Assembly (NCBI GenBank): GCA_024277135.1
Contig: JAJRVV010000218.1
Coordinates: 1 to 62,872, forward strand
DNA: 62,872 bases
Direction of reading: 5' to 3'
Source of the DNA: Chloroflexota bacterium
GTDB lineage: Bacteria > Chloroflexota > Anaerolineae > Promineifilales > Promineifilaceae
The position numbers and the translations under genes are program-made. Positions 9,335-18,162 of this stretch are shown here, in pieces. Numbering within the stretch: position 1 is the stretch's first letter; every line of letters starts with the position of its first letter. Below the pieces are notes generated by a model. It was not told where the DNA came from, searched no databases, and saw only the letters and a list, made by a program, of their open reading frames with translations.

Positions 9335-10264
9335 GTGAGTTTGCAAGACCAACTGCTCCAATTTTTTCTGTCAGGCATTACGGTTGGCAGTATCTACGCA
9401 CTGATTGCGTTGGGGTTTGTGACGATTTATAACGTCACCGGCATCATTAATTTTGCGCAAGGGGAGTTTGCGGTGTATGGCGCTTTTATGGCGATCACGG
9501 TTTTCCAGGAAAGCCGTTTATTGAGCGGTAACGTGCAGTTGGATTTGGGCTGGTCGCTGCCAGCGGCGGCGTTGTTTGGCGTGATCATGACAACGCTGAT
9601 CGGTCTGCTGTTGTATCGTTTGGCGATTCAGACGGCGCGCAATGCGTCTGTGTTGAGCATGATCATCATCACGATTGGGGCGGCGTTTGTGCTGCGGGGG
9701 CTGGCGCTGCTGGTGTGGGGGACGGATCCCTCTCGGCTGCCGGTGTTTACCAAAGGGACGCCGTTTAAGATTGCGGGGGCGATTTTGACGCGGCAAAGTG
9801 TATGGGTGATGGGGGTCACGGCCGTACTCCTCATCCTACTCTACGTCTTCTTCAATTACACCCTGACGGGCAAGGCGTTACGCGCCTGCTCGGTTAATCC
9901 AGGCGCAGCCCGCTTGATGGGGATCAACACCAAACGGATGGCTTTGTTATCTTTTGGGTTGAGCGCGGCAGTGACGGCCGCCGCTGGCATCGTCATCGTC
10001 CCTTCCACCTTCATGACCTACGACCGGGGGCTGACTTTATCGCTCAAAGGATTCGTCGCCGCCATCGTGGGCGGATTATCCAGTCCGGTGGGCGCAGTGG
10101 TAGGGGGGCTGCTGCTCGGCATCCTGGAATCCTTCAGCGCCGGTCTGCTCTCTTCCGGTTACAAAGACGCCATCTCATTTATCGTTCTGTTCGTGGTGCT
10201 GGCCGCCCGGATTGGCGGCTTGCTACGGGGCCGGACGTTTGTAGCCGAACAAGGCGGCTTATGA
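9335..10264 (+). CDS. livH: Branched-chain amino acid ABC permease LivH
   Basis: A 309-residue polytopic membrane protein with about eight hydrophobic segments. It carries typical LivH features: GSIYALIALGFVTIYNVTGIINFAQGE near the N-terminus, the RACSVNPGAARLMGI coupling-loop region, and a C-terminal GGLSSPVGAVVGGLLLG. It pairs with LivM as the membrane channel of the HAAT importer. The start is GTG 9335, ten bases after GGAGG; the upstream in-frame codons overlap the ribosome binding site. Seven bases separate it from livM. Confidence 0.92.
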   Translation: MSLQDQLLQFFLSGITVGSIYALIALGFVTIYNVTGIINFAQGEFAVYGAFMAITVFQESRLLSGNVQLDLGWSLPAAALFGVIMTTLIGLLLYRLAIQTARNASVLSMIIITIGAAFVLRGLALLVWGTDPSRLPVFTKGTPFKIAGAILTRQSVWVMGVTAVLLILLYVFFNYTLTGKALRACSVNPGAARLMGINTKRMALLSFGLSAAVTAAAGIVIVPSTFMTYDRGLTLSLKGFVAAIVGGLSSPVGAVVGGLLLGILESFSAGLLSSGYKDAISFIVLFVVLAARIGGLLRGRTFVAEQGGL

Positions 10265-10271
10265 GGAAGCT

Positions 10272-11270
10272 ATGAGCCAACTGATACGCCGTTATCCCAA
10301 TCTATTCGCCATGGGCGTGGTTGGATCGCTGTTAGCCATCTACCCATTGACCACCAATAACAATTATTTCCTGACCCTGATGATCCTGGTGGGACAGTTC
10401 ACCATGCTCACCGTCGGCTTATCCTTGCTCATGGGGTATGCGGGACAAATTTCATTGGGACAAGCCACATTCTTTGGCATTGGCGCCTACACCACCGCCA
10501 TCTTAAGCGCCCGATTTGAGATGTCACCCTGGCTGGCGCTGACGGCCGGCGTCTTGTTCGCCGGCGGCATCGCCTATCTGCTGGGGATGCTTATTTTCCG
10601 GCTGCACGGGCATTATCTGGCGATGGCGACCCTGGGCATCAACGTCATCACCTTCCTGGTGTTGACGCAAGAGGTGGAATGGACCGGCGGGCCATCAGGC
10701 TTTCGCGGCATCCCCGACCTGACCCTGGGATCATTCACTTTTACCAGCGACCTGCACTACTACTACCTGATGTGGTTCTTCACGCTGATCGTCATCGGCT
10801 TGTCGCTTAACATCGTCAATTCGCGGGTGGGACGGGCCATGCGCGCTTTACACACCAGCGAAGTGGCCGCCGAAGCGGTGGGCATTGAGACTCATCTATT
10901 TAAGATCAAAGTGTTCGCCCTCAGCGGCGTATTTGGCGGATTGGCTGGCGGTATCTACGCCACTTATTTGGGCTTCATCAGCCCTGGCTCCGTCACGGTG
11001 GGCGTTTCGATTGAGCTGGTGGTGATGGCCGTCGTCGGCGGGTTAGCCAGCATTTGGGGGGCGATGTTTGGCGCGGCGGCCGTGTTGGCGATTGAGCAGT
11101 ATCTACGCACCGCCCTCAAAGCCATCATTCCCAATGCGTCGGGCGAACAGGAGATCATCGCCTTTGGCCTGATTTTGATGCTGATCATGATTTTTATGCC
11201 GCAGGGGTTGTTTGCCGGATTGGCGACGGCCGTGCGCCGACGATTGGCCGCCAGGAAAAGAACAGCGTGA
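10272..11270 (+). CDS. livM: Branched-chain amino acid ABC permease LivM
   Basis: A 332-residue polytopic membrane protein with the LivM motif GYAGQISLGQATFFGIGAY, the coupling region VGRAMRALHTSEVAAEAVGI, and AVVGGLASIWGAMFGA near the C-terminus. It is the second permease of the LivKHMGF importer. It begins seven bases after livH with an AGGAAG ribosome binding site. In the usual Liv gene order the ATPases livG and livF follow directly; here an S23-type gene and a phenylacetate-CoA ligase gene lie between. Confidence 0.92.
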   Translation: MSQLIRRYPNLFAMGVVGSLLAIYPLTTNNNYFLTLMILVGQFTMLTVGLSLLMGYAGQISLGQATFFGIGAYTTAILSARFEMSPWLALTAGVLFAGGIAYLLGMLIFRLHGHYLAMATLGINVITFLVLTQEVEWTGGPSGFRGIPDLTLGSFTFTSDLHYYYLMWFFTLIVIGLSLNIVNSRVGRAMRALHTSEVAAEAVGIETHLFKIKVFALSGVFGGLAGGIYATYLGFISPGSVTVGVSIELVVMAVVGGLASIWGAMFGAAAVLAIEQYLRTALKAIIPNASGEQEIIAFGLILMLIMIFMPQGLFAGLATAVRRRLAARKRTA

Positions 11271-11273
11271 AGA

Positions 11274-11292
11274 AATTGTCAATTGTTAATTG
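11274..11292. repeat. Left arm of TTGTCAA-type repeat around an S23 gene
   Basis: A short run of ATTGTCAATTGTTAATT between the livM stop and the four-helix-bundle gene. It pairs as an inverted repeat with the longer run at 11661-11731, placing the S23 gene in the loop of a large potential stem. Confidence 0.55.
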
Positions 11293-11303
11293 GGAAGCGG
11301 ATT

Positions 11304-11660
11304 ATGGCAAAAGGGGATGATATTGAGGGTAGGCTGGTGGATTTTGCGGTGAGAATGATTAAGTTGTGCGACAGCTTGCCCAACTCGCGGTCTGGCAATC
11401 ATCTTGCCGGACAATTATTACGCAGCGGCACAGCCCCGGCAACCCATTATGCCGAAGCGCGTGGCGCAGAAAGCGACAAGGATTTCATTCACAAGCTCAG
11501 ATTATGTCTGAAAGAACTAAACGAATCACACATCTGGCTGAAAATCATTACCAAAAGCGGAATGCTACCCACATCCAGATTAAACCATATCAATCAGGAA
11601 TGCGATGAGCTTTGTCGAATAATCAACGCCAGTATCAAAACAGCAAGGAAGAAATTGTAA
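11304..11660 (+). CDS. Four-helix-bundle protein, S23/IVP family (copy 1)
   Basis: A 118-residue all-helical protein of the S23 (23S rRNA intervening-sequence) family, recognised from LCDSLPNSRSGNHLAGQLLRSGTAPATHYAEA and the C-terminal ECDELCRIINASIKTARKK pattern. S23 homologues occur in 23S rRNA intervening sequences, as the Avd accessory protein of diversity-generating retroelements, and as orphan genes; the function of orphans is unknown. The start is ATG 11304 rather than TTG 11283, which lies in the repeat. The gene sits inside the liv operon and is flanked by inverted copies of one heptamer family, like copy 2 at 32549. No reverse transcriptase is nearby. Confidence 0.85.
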   Translation: MAKGDDIEGRLVDFAVRMIKLCDSLPNSRSGNHLAGQLLRSGTAPATHYAEARGAESDKDFIHKLRLCLKELNESHIWLKIITKSGMLPTSRLNHINQECDELCRIINASIKTARKKL

Positions 11661-11731
11661 GTTGTCAATTACTAATGAGTACGCGAGACACGCATTGACA
11701 ATTCACAATTGACAATTAGCAATTGACAATT
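11661..11731. repeat. Right arm of TTGTCAA-type repeat around an S23 gene
   Basis: Multiple CAATTGACAATT units (GACAATTCACAATTGAC, CAATTAGCAATTGACAA) between the S23 gene and paaK. Largely complementary to the left arm at 11274-11292. Confidence 0.65.
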
Positions 11732-11743
11732 TTGGGAGATTGC

Positions 11744-13024
11744 ATGTACCAACCACAACTTGAGGCCATGAACCGAGAACAATTGGCTGACTTGCAGTTA
11801 GAACGACTACAAGCCACCCTGCGCCGCATCCACGCCCATAACCCGCGTTACGTCGGCCGCCTGAATGGACTGGGCGCGGACGATGTGAAAAGCGTGGACG
11901 ATTTGCGCCAGTTTCCCTTCATGTCCAAAGATGATTTGCGCGACGCCTATCCCTTCGGTCTGACCTGCGCCCCCAAGAGTGACTTTGTGCGTATGCACAT
12001 GAGTTCCGGCACCACCGGCACGCCCGTCATCTGCCCTCACACCGCCAACGACGTGCGCCAGTGGGGCGAGATCATGGCCCGCTGCCTGACGGCCGCCGGC
12101 GTTGGCCCCGATGATGTGCTGCAAATCACCCCCTCTTTTGGCCTGTTCAACGGCGGTTTTGGTTTTCATTATGGCGCCACCACGCTGGAAACGATGATCA
12201 TCCCCATCGGCGCCGGCCGCACCAAGTTGCAGTTGCAATTCATGAAAGATTTGGGAACGACGGCCGTGGCCGCCATCGCCTCCTACCCCCTGCGATTGAT
12301 GGAAGTGGCCGCTGAAATCGGGTTCGACTTCCACAACGAAACCAAGTTGCGCGCCGGCATCTTCGGCGCCGAAATTTGGAGCGAGGAGATGCGCCAGCGC
12401 ATCGAAAACGTCATGGGCATCCAAGCGTTCGACATCATCGGCATGACCGAAAGCGCCGGGGTGGGCATGGGCATTGATTGCGCCGACCGCTCCGGCATCC
12501 ACGTTTGGGAAGACCATTACCTCGTCGAATTCGTAGACCCCAACGGCGCTGACCCGGTTCCCGACGGCGAATGGGGCGAGATGGTCATCACCACCCTCAC
12601 CCGCGAAGGATTGCCCCTCATCCGCTTCCGCACCCGCGACATCAGCAAACTCCTCAGCCGGGAAACGTGCGCCTGCGGCCGTACCTCCCTGCGCGTGGAG
12701 CGAATCGCCTGCCGTAACGATGACATGCTCAAAGTCAAAGGGGTCAACTTCTACCCCAAACAAGTGGAGAGCATCCTGCTGCGCCACCCGGAAGTGGGCA
12801 ACGATTATTTGATCGAGCTGGATCGGGTAGGCGGGGCCGACCGGATAACCCTGCATGTAGAAACGGAAAACGACATGGATGCCTTCCTGCCAGCGAAAAT
12901 AAACGAAGAATTGCACGATTTGATCGGCCTCCACGCTGAGGTCTTGCTGCTGCCGCTGGGCGGCCTGCCCCGGCCGGCAGGCAAAGCGGTGCGCGTCAAA
13001 GACAAGAGGGAACATGGACACTGA
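11744..13024 (+). CDS. paaK: Phenylacetate-CoA ligase (copy 1)
   Basis: A 426-residue AMP-forming ligase of the PaaK family, expected to activate phenylacetate or another aryl acid to its CoA thioester in the cytoplasm. It shows the phosphate-binding loop SSGTTGTP, the adenylate motif GMTESAG, the zinc-type CACGRTSLRVERI segment, DDMLKVKGVNFYP, and the C-terminal catalytic lysine in AGKAVRVKD. The length is normal. The start is ATG 11744 after GGGAGA. Its 3' end overlaps livG by 11 bases, so it is translationally coupled to the ABC ATPase, which ties the importer to aryl-acid metabolism. Confidence 0.93.
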   Translation: MYQPQLEAMNREQLADLQLERLQATLRRIHAHNPRYVGRLNGLGADDVKSVDDLRQFPFMSKDDLRDAYPFGLTCAPKSDFVRMHMSSGTTGTPVICPHTANDVRQWGEIMARCLTAAGVGPDDVLQITPSFGLFNGGFGFHYGATTLETMIIPIGAGRTKLQLQFMKDLGTTAVAAIASYPLRLMEVAAEIGFDFHNETKLRAGIFGAEIWSEEMRQRIENVMGIQAFDIIGMTESAGVGMGIDCADRSGIHVWEDHYLVEFVDPNGADPVPDGEWGEMVITTLTREGLPLIRFRTRDISKLLSRETCACGRTSLRVERIACRNDDMLKVKGVNFYPKQVESILLRHPEVGNDYLIELDRVGGADRITLHVETENDMDAFLPAKINEELHDLIGLHAEVLLLPLGGLPRPAGKAVRVKDKREHGH

Positions 13025-13832
13025 ACCGCTGCTGAGAGCCAGAGGACTTCTCAAAAGTTTCGGCGGCGTCGTCGCCGTCAATCTGGTGGATTTTGATATT
13101 TTCCCCGGCGAAATTTTGGCGTTGATCGGCCCTAACGGCGCCGGCAAAACCACTATTTTTAACCTGGTTTCGGGAACGCATCGGCCGGATCGGGGGATGG
13201 TGCTGTTTGACGGCCGTGACACCACCCATTTGCGCCCCAGTCAGGTGGCAGCGTTAGGCGTGGTGCGTACCTTCCAGAATTTACAAATTTTCCAGAACAT
13301 GACAGCGCTGGAAAATGTGATGGTGGGCTGTCATTTACAGGGCAAGGCAGGTTTTCTGGCCACGGCGTTGCGATTGCCGGGCACGGCCGCCGAAGAAACC
13401 CACATGCGTAACGAAGCGATGAAATATCTGGAACTGGTGGGGCTGGCCGACCAGGCGCATCTACCCGCCACCTCCCTCCCCTTCGGCCAGCAGCGGATGG
13501 TGGAATTTGCGCGGACGCTGGCCGTCAGACCCCAACTGCTTTTGCTGGACGAACCGGCGGCCGGCCTGACTCGCGTCGAGGCGGAAGAGTTGGATCGGCT
13601 CATCTGCCGCATCCGGGAACAGGGAATCACGGTATTCCTGGTGGAGCATGACATGAACCTGGTGATGGGCATCGCCGACCGGATCATTGTAATGCAATAT
13701 GGAGCCAAAATCGCCGAAGGAACCCCGGCCGAAGTGCAGTCAAACGCGGCCGTCATCCAGGCCTATCTGGGCGCTGAGTGGCAGGAGGAACGCCAACCGT
13801 CTGATTCAATCATGGAGGTGGAAAATGCTTGA
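13014..13832 (+). CDS. livG: Branched-chain amino acid ABC ATPase LivG
   Basis: A 272-residue ABC ATPase with Walker A GPNGAGKTT, the Q-loop in RTFQNLQIF, the LivG-type signature LPFGQQRMVEFARTL, Walker B LLLLDEPAAGL and the switch His in VEHDMNLVM. It energises the LivHM permease together with LivF. The signature motif departs from the usual LSYGQQR, with F at the tyrosine position, which is seen in this subfamily. It overlaps paaK upstream and livF downstream (8 bases), showing tight coupling. Confidence 0.93.
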   Translation: MDTEPLLRARGLLKSFGGVVAVNLVDFDIFPGEILALIGPNGAGKTTIFNLVSGTHRPDRGMVLFDGRDTTHLRPSQVAALGVVRTFQNLQIFQNMTALENVMVGCHLQGKAGFLATALRLPGTAAEETHMRNEAMKYLELVGLADQAHLPATSLPFGQQRMVEFARTLAVRPQLLLLDEPAAGLTRVEAEELDRLICRIREQGITVFLVEHDMNLVMGIADRIIVMQYGAKIAEGTPAEVQSNAAVIQAYLGAEWQEERQPSDSIMEVENA

Positions 13833-14574
13833 GATCAAGAACGTTTCCACCTACTATGGCCACATCAAAGCGTTGGAAAACGTATCCCTCCAGGTAAATG
13901 AAGGCGAGATCATATCGCTGGTTGGCGCCAACGGCGCCGGTAAAACCACCCTGCTCAATACCATCTCCGGCATTGTGCCGCCGCGGCAGGGTCAGGTTAT
14001 TCTGAACGGCCGGGAATTGACGCGTCTTTCGGCCGAAAAAATCGTGGGCGAGGGCGTCAGCCAGGTGCCGGAACGGCGGCAGGTGTTTGCTGAATTATCG
14101 GTGCGAGACAACCTGGTTTTGGGCGCTTATTTGCGATTGAGGAAGGGAGAGAAAACGGCCGTTGCCCGCGACACCGAACGCATCTTCAACCTCTTCCCCA
14201 TCCTCGAAGAGCGGCAAACCCAACTAGCCGGCACCCTCTCCGGCGGCGAACAACAGATGTTGGCGATTGGGCGCGGGCTGATGGCCCAGCCCAAAGTCCT
14301 GCTGCTCGACGAACCCTCCCTGGGGTTGGCCCCCCTCCTCGTGCGCGAGATATTAGACGTGCTGTGCAATTTGCGCGACATGGGCGCCACCATCCTCCTC
14401 GTCGAGCAAAACGCCCGCGCCGCCCTAAAAATCTCCGACAGAGGCTACGTTTTAGAAACAGGCAACATCGTCCTCAGTGGCGACGCCCAGGATTTAATCG
14501 CCAACGAAGAGGTACAGAAGGCGTATTTAGGTCAGAGTAATGGCAAATTAACAAACGAAAAGAGTAAAACGTAA
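13825..14574 (+). CDS. livF: Branched-chain amino acid ABC ATPase LivF
   Basis: A 249-residue ABC ATPase with Walker [10 protein letters not shown], signature [15 protein letters not shown], Walker [11 protein letters not shown] and switch His replaced by the LivF-typical Gln in VEQNARAAL. It is the partner of LivG. The start is ATG 13825 after GGAGGTGG; upstream in-frame codons read through livG in another frame and are rejected. The C-terminus ([13 protein letters not shown]) runs into an AAACGTAA-type repeat. Confidence 0.93.
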   Translation: MLEIKNVSTYYGHIKALENVSLQVNEGEIISLVGANGAGKTTLLNTISGIVPPRQGQVILNGRELTRLSAEKIVGEGVSQVPERRQVFAELSVRDNLVLGAYLRLRKGEKTAVARDTERIFNLFPILEERQTQLAGTLSGGEQQMLAIGRGLMAQPKVLLLDEPSLGLAPLLVREILDVLCNLRDMGATILLVEQNARAALKISDRGYVLETGNIVLSGDAQDLIANEEVQKAYLGQSNGKLTNEKSKT

Positions 14575-14626
14575 TGCCTCTTCATGACGGTTTTTCGTTT
14601 TACGTTTCACGTTTTAATGTCACAAA
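14565..14626. repeat. AAAACGTAA-type inverted repeat
   Basis: TAAAACGTAA at the end of livF pairs with TTACGTTTCACGTTTTA about 25 bases later. Another intergenic repeat family that reaches into the end of a coding sequence. Confidence 0.55.
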
Positions 14627-14652
14627 TTATTTCCTACAATAGGAGGAAGATC

Positions 14653-15972
14653 ATGCCCATTTGGAACCCAGATTTTGAGTGTATGGAACGAAGCGACCTG
14701 GACAAACTCCAGGGAGAACGCCTGAAACAAATAGCCGCCTACGCTTACCACAAAATCCCTATTTATCGGCGCAAATTTGAGGAATTGGGCATCGCGCCGG
14801 ATGACATCAATGGCCTGGATGATTTGGGACGTCTCCCCTTCACCACCAAACAAGACCTGCGTGATGAATACCCGTTCAACAATTTTGCCGTGCCCGTAGA
14901 GGAAGTGGTGCGGCTTCATGCTTCTAGTGGGACAACAGGGAAGCCGACCGTTGGCGGTTACACGCAAAATGACCTGGATTTGTGGGCCGAGGTCATGGCC
15001 CGCACTGTCACCTCCTGCGGTGTCACCTCCAAAGATGTAGCCCACAATGCATATGGGTATGGCCTGTTCACCGGCGGCCTCGGCTTTCACCTGGGCTACC
15101 AGACGGTGGGCGCCACCGTCGTCCCTGTCTCCGGCGGCCTCACCCGCCGCCAATTGATGCTGATGGAGGATTTTGGCGCCACCGTCATCACCTGCACCCC
15201 CTCCTACTCGCTGGTGCTGGCCGAAGAAGCGGCTGAACTGGGCATTGATTTCAAGAGCCGGATGAAAGTGCGTGTGGGCATCTTTGGCGCCGAACCCTGG
15301 ACGGAAGAAATGCGCGTCAAAATAGAAAATCGGCTGAATTTAGAGGCGTATGACATCTATGGCCTGACTGAGATCATCGGCCCTGGGGTTTCCGTGGAAT
15401 GTGAGCATCACAACGGCATGCACATTTTTGAAGACCATTTCCTGCCGGAAATCATCGATCCCAAAACGGGCGGACAACTACCTTTCGGCGAAGAGGGCGA
15501 ACTCGTTTTCACCACCCTGACCAAGGAAGCGATGCCGGTCATTCGCTACCGCACCCGTGATCGGACGGTGTTGCACCAGGAAAAATGCGCCTGCGGCCGG
15601 ACGATGGTGCGCATGGAGAAGGTGCGCGGCCGCACAGACGACATGCTCATTGTGCGCGGCGTCAATGTGTTCCCCTCCCTGATCGAGAAGGCGCTTTTGA
15701 GCGTGGATGGGCTGGAACCACAATATCAAATCATCCTGGATCGGCCCAAAGACCGGTTGGACAAATTGGAAATTTGGGTGGAAGCCAGCCTAACATTTTT
15801 TGAGCCGATTGACACCCAAGCCCTGGAAAATCTGCGCAAAACGGCCGAAAACGAACTATCGCAAACGCTGGGCATCAGCGCCAGGGTTAAGCTGATGGGG
15901 CCAAGCACCATTGAACGCTCGATAGGCAAAGCGGTGCGGGTGGTTGATAAGCGGAAGTTGTACAACGATTGA
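14653..15972 (+). CDS. paaK: Phenylacetate-CoA ligase (copy 2)
   Basis: A 439-residue PaaK paralogue with [44 protein letters not shown] and the catalytic lysine in [11 protein letters not shown]. It is distinct from copy 1 across most of its length, so the two likely differ in acid specificity. The start is ATG 14653 after AGGAGGAAG. Its stop overlaps the MoaD-like gene (ATGA junction), linking it to the following aldehyde oxidoreductase. Confidence 0.92.
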   Translation: MPIWNPDFECMERSDLDKLQGERLKQIAAYAYHKIPIYRRKFEELGIAPDDINGLDDLGRLPFTTKQDLRDEYPFNNFAVPVEEVVRLHASSGTTGKPTVGGYTQNDLDLWAEVMARTVTSCGVTSKDVAHNAYGYGLFTGGLGFHLGYQTVGATVVPVSGGLTRRQLMLMEDFGATVITCTPSYSLVLAEEAAELGIDFKSRMKVRVGIFGAEPWTEEMRVKIENRLNLEAYDIYGLTEIIGPGVSVECEHHNGMHIFEDHFLPEIIDPKTGGQLPFGEEGELVFTTLTKEAMPVIRYRTRDRTVLHQEKCACGRTMVRMEKVRGRTDDMLIVRGVNVFPSLIEKALLSVDGLEPQYQIILDRPKDRLDKLEIWVEASLTFFEPIDTQALENLRKTAENELSQTLGISARVKLMGPSTIERSIGKAVRVVDKRKLYND

Positions 15973-16226
15973 TGATGCAAGTACAGGCGCGATTGGCCGA
16001 ACCTTTTTGGCGGGCTGTGGGGCAGCGGAATTTGACGGTTGATCTGGCGTCAGACGGCCGTATCGCCGACCTGCTAGATTTGCTATGCGAATTGTACCCG
16101 GCGTTGACACAAGAGTTAGCCGAAGCGCCGCCCCACATTTTCGTGGGCGACGAAGAAGCGGAAATGGACACGCTGTTAAGCGAAAACTGCCAGGTTCATT
16201 TGGTATGGGCTGTGGCTGGCGGGTGA
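15972..16226 (+). CDS. MoaD/ThiS-like sulfur carrier protein
   Basis: An 84-residue protein with a beta-grasp-like pattern ending in Gly-Gly (VWAVAGG), the adenylation/thiocarboxylate tail of MoaD and ThiS family members. MoaD-like genes are often found beside tungsten aldehyde:ferredoxin oxidoreductases and are presumed to serve pterin cofactor synthesis. It overlaps paaK and precedes the AOR gene by 49 bases. ATG 15975 is an equally possible start. Confidence 0.8.
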   Translation: MMQVQARLAEPFWRAVGQRNLTVDLASDGRIADLLDLLCELYPALTQELAEAPPHIFVGDEEAEMDTLLSENCQVHLVWAVAGG

Positions 16227-16232
16227 TTTTTT

Positions 16233-16262
16233 AATGAGCAATGAACAATGAGTAATGAACAA
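16233..16262. repeat. AATGAGCA-type tandem repeat
   Basis: Four near-copies of an AATGA(G/A)(C/T)A unit between the MoaD-like and AOR genes. Confidence 0.5.
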
Positions 16263-16275
16263 ATAGTGATGGGTT

Positions 16276-18159
16276 ATGGTTAGAGCGAGGACGGCCGTCA
16301 TCAATCTCACCAGCGGCGAAATAAATATCGGCGAGACGCCGCCGCCGCTGGTGCGGGCCTACCTGGGCGGACGCGGGCTGAACATGGCTTACCTGCGCCA
16401 CTACCTGCGCCGGGCCGGCGACCCGCGCCAGGTGGACGCGCTGGGGCCGGACAATCCGCTCATCTTCGGCGTCGGCCTGCTGACGGGCACGATTGCGCCC
16501 AACGCCGCCCGCTTCAACGTCAGCGCCAAATCGCCGGAAAGCGGCATTTTGGGCGACGCCAACTGCGGCGGCTTTTTTGCGGCGGCGATGCGGAAGGCGG
16601 GGTTTGAGCGGCTGGTGATTTTGGGGAAAGCGGAACGGCCGTCTACCCTGGCGCTGGAAGACGGCCGTATCTCCATCCAGGATGCGGGCGAGGCGTGGGG
16701 CAAAAACTGCATTGAGAGCCAGGCCATCCTCAAAGAACGGCATGGGCGGGGCACGGTCTCGGCCGTCATCGGCCCCTCCGGCGAAAACCAGGTGCGCATG
16801 GCGGCCATCATGACCGGCAAGAAAAACGCCGCCGGCCGCGGCGGCATGGGCGCCGTCATGGGCAGCAAAAACCTGAAAGCCATCGTCGCCCGCGGCGGCA
16901 AGGCGTTGGCCGTCGCCGAAAAACAGACGTTGCGTGAATTACGCATCGAACAGCAAAAATATCTAAAAAGCTCCAAAGTGGTGCAAGTCTTGGGCCGGGT
17001 GGGCACTCCCCTGCTCTACGAAGTCAGCAACCGGATGGGCGCTATCCGCACCCGCAACAGCCAGGACAACCATTTTGAAGATACCCTCAACGCCGAAGAG
17101 ATCGAAAAATATGTGGACAAAATGCTGGCCTGCACCTCCTGTATCGTCCACTGCCGCCACCGCAACACCCTGGGCGGCGAAGGGCCGGAATACTCCACCA
17201 TCGGCCTGCTGGGGGCCAACCTGGGCATCGCGCCCACGGATCAAGTCATCACCCTGAACAACCTGGTCAACGATTTAGGGCTGGACGCCTCCTCCACCGG
17301 CACCATCATCGGCTGGGCGATGGAATTGTACCAGCGCGGGCTGATCGGCGACGAGATGACGGACGGGCCGCTGCAATGGGGCGATTATGAGCGGGTACAC
17401 GACCTGATCGAAGAGATCGCCCACCGGCGCGGCTTTGGCGACGTGCTGGCGGAAAGCACGCAGGCGATCCGCTATTTTCCTGAAGAAGCAATTGATTATC
17501 TCATCGCCGTCAAGGGGCTGCCGCAGTCTGACCCGCATGATGTGCGTTATCTCAAGGGGTTTGCCCTGGGCATCGCCGTCGCCAGCCGGGGCGCCGACCA
17601 TTTACGCAATCGGCCGACGCTGGAGGTGTTTAAGCTGCCGGATGAGGTGCGAGCACAGATTTACGGCCGTGCCAACGACCCTGATCCCACCGGCTACAAA
17701 GACAAAGGGTTGATCGTAGCTTGGAGCGAGGACATCTACGCCGTCACCGACAGCGTGGGCGTGTGCAAATTTGTGACGCATGGCTTCAACAGCCCCCATT
17801 TGCTGGGATACGACCACTTTTGCGACTTGATCGCCGCCGCTGCCGGCCTGGAGTACACGCCGGAAACGCTGCGCGACGTGGGCCGCCGGGTGCTGGACAC
17901 GGAGCGGCTGATCAACGCCGATTTCGGCCTCGGCCGCGCCGACGACACCCTGCCCAAACGGTATTTTGACGACCCGATGCCGGATCGGAAGACGAAAGGG
18001 CATCATGTGGATCGGGAAAAGTTCCAGCAGATGTTGTACGATTATTACGCAGAACGAGGATGGGATGGAGACGGCCGTGTCCCCCCTGACCGCCAATCTA
18101 AAATAGAGCGGTTGATAGAAAGTTTGGATAGAGATAACGCTTCTGATCTTCTCCCATAA
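16276..18159 (+). CDS. aor: Tungsten aldehyde:ferredoxin oxidoreductase
   Basis: A 627-residue AOR-family enzyme that oxidises aldehydes to acids with ferredoxin, or reduces acids, using a tungsto-bispterin cofactor. The [4Fe-4S] ligands are visible as C286-x2-C289-x3-C293 plus distant Cys497, the spacing known from Pyrococcus AOR. The N-terminal GGRGLNMAYL and the GPSGEN/AAGRGGMGAVMGSKN segments match the pterin-binding region. The length is normal. There is no strong ribosome binding site before ATG 16276. The neighbours (two paaK genes, iorAB, MoaD-like) suggest aryl- or branched-chain aldehydes as substrates. Confidence 0.93.
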   Translation: MVRARTAVINLTSGEINIGETPPPLVRAYLGGRGLNMAYLRHYLRRAGDPRQVDALGPDNPLIFGVGLLTGTIAPNAARFNVSAKSPESGILGDANCGGFFAAAMRKAGFERLVILGKAERPSTLALEDGRISIQDAGEAWGKNCIESQAILKERHGRGTVSAVIGPSGENQVRMAAIMTGKKNAAGRGGMGAVMGSKNLKAIVARGGKALAVAEKQTLRELRIEQQKYLKSSKVVQVLGRVGTPLLYEVSNRMGAIRTRNSQDNHFEDTLNAEEIEKYVDKMLACTSCIVHCRHRNTLGGEGPEYSTIGLLGANLGIAPTDQVITLNNLVNDLGLDASSTGTIIGWAMELYQRGLIGDEMTDGPLQWGDYERVHDLIEEIAHRRGFGDVLAESTQAIRYFPEEAIDYLIAVKGLPQSDPHDVRYLKGFALGIAVASRGADHLRNRPTLEVFKLPDEVRAQIYGRANDPDPTGYKDKGLIVAWSEDIYAVTDSVGVCKFVTHGFNSPHLLGYDHFCDLIAAAAGLEYTPETLRDVGRRVLDTERLINADFGLGRADDTLPKRYFDDPMPDRKTKGHHVDREKFQQMLYDYYAERGWDGDGRVPPDRQSKIERLIESLDRDNASDLLP

Positions 18160-18162
18160 GCT

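Noticed and set aside
9247..11731. Heptamer runs considered as CRISPR repeats
   Set aside because: Units are only 7-9 bp, contiguous without spacers, and differ in family from gap to gap.
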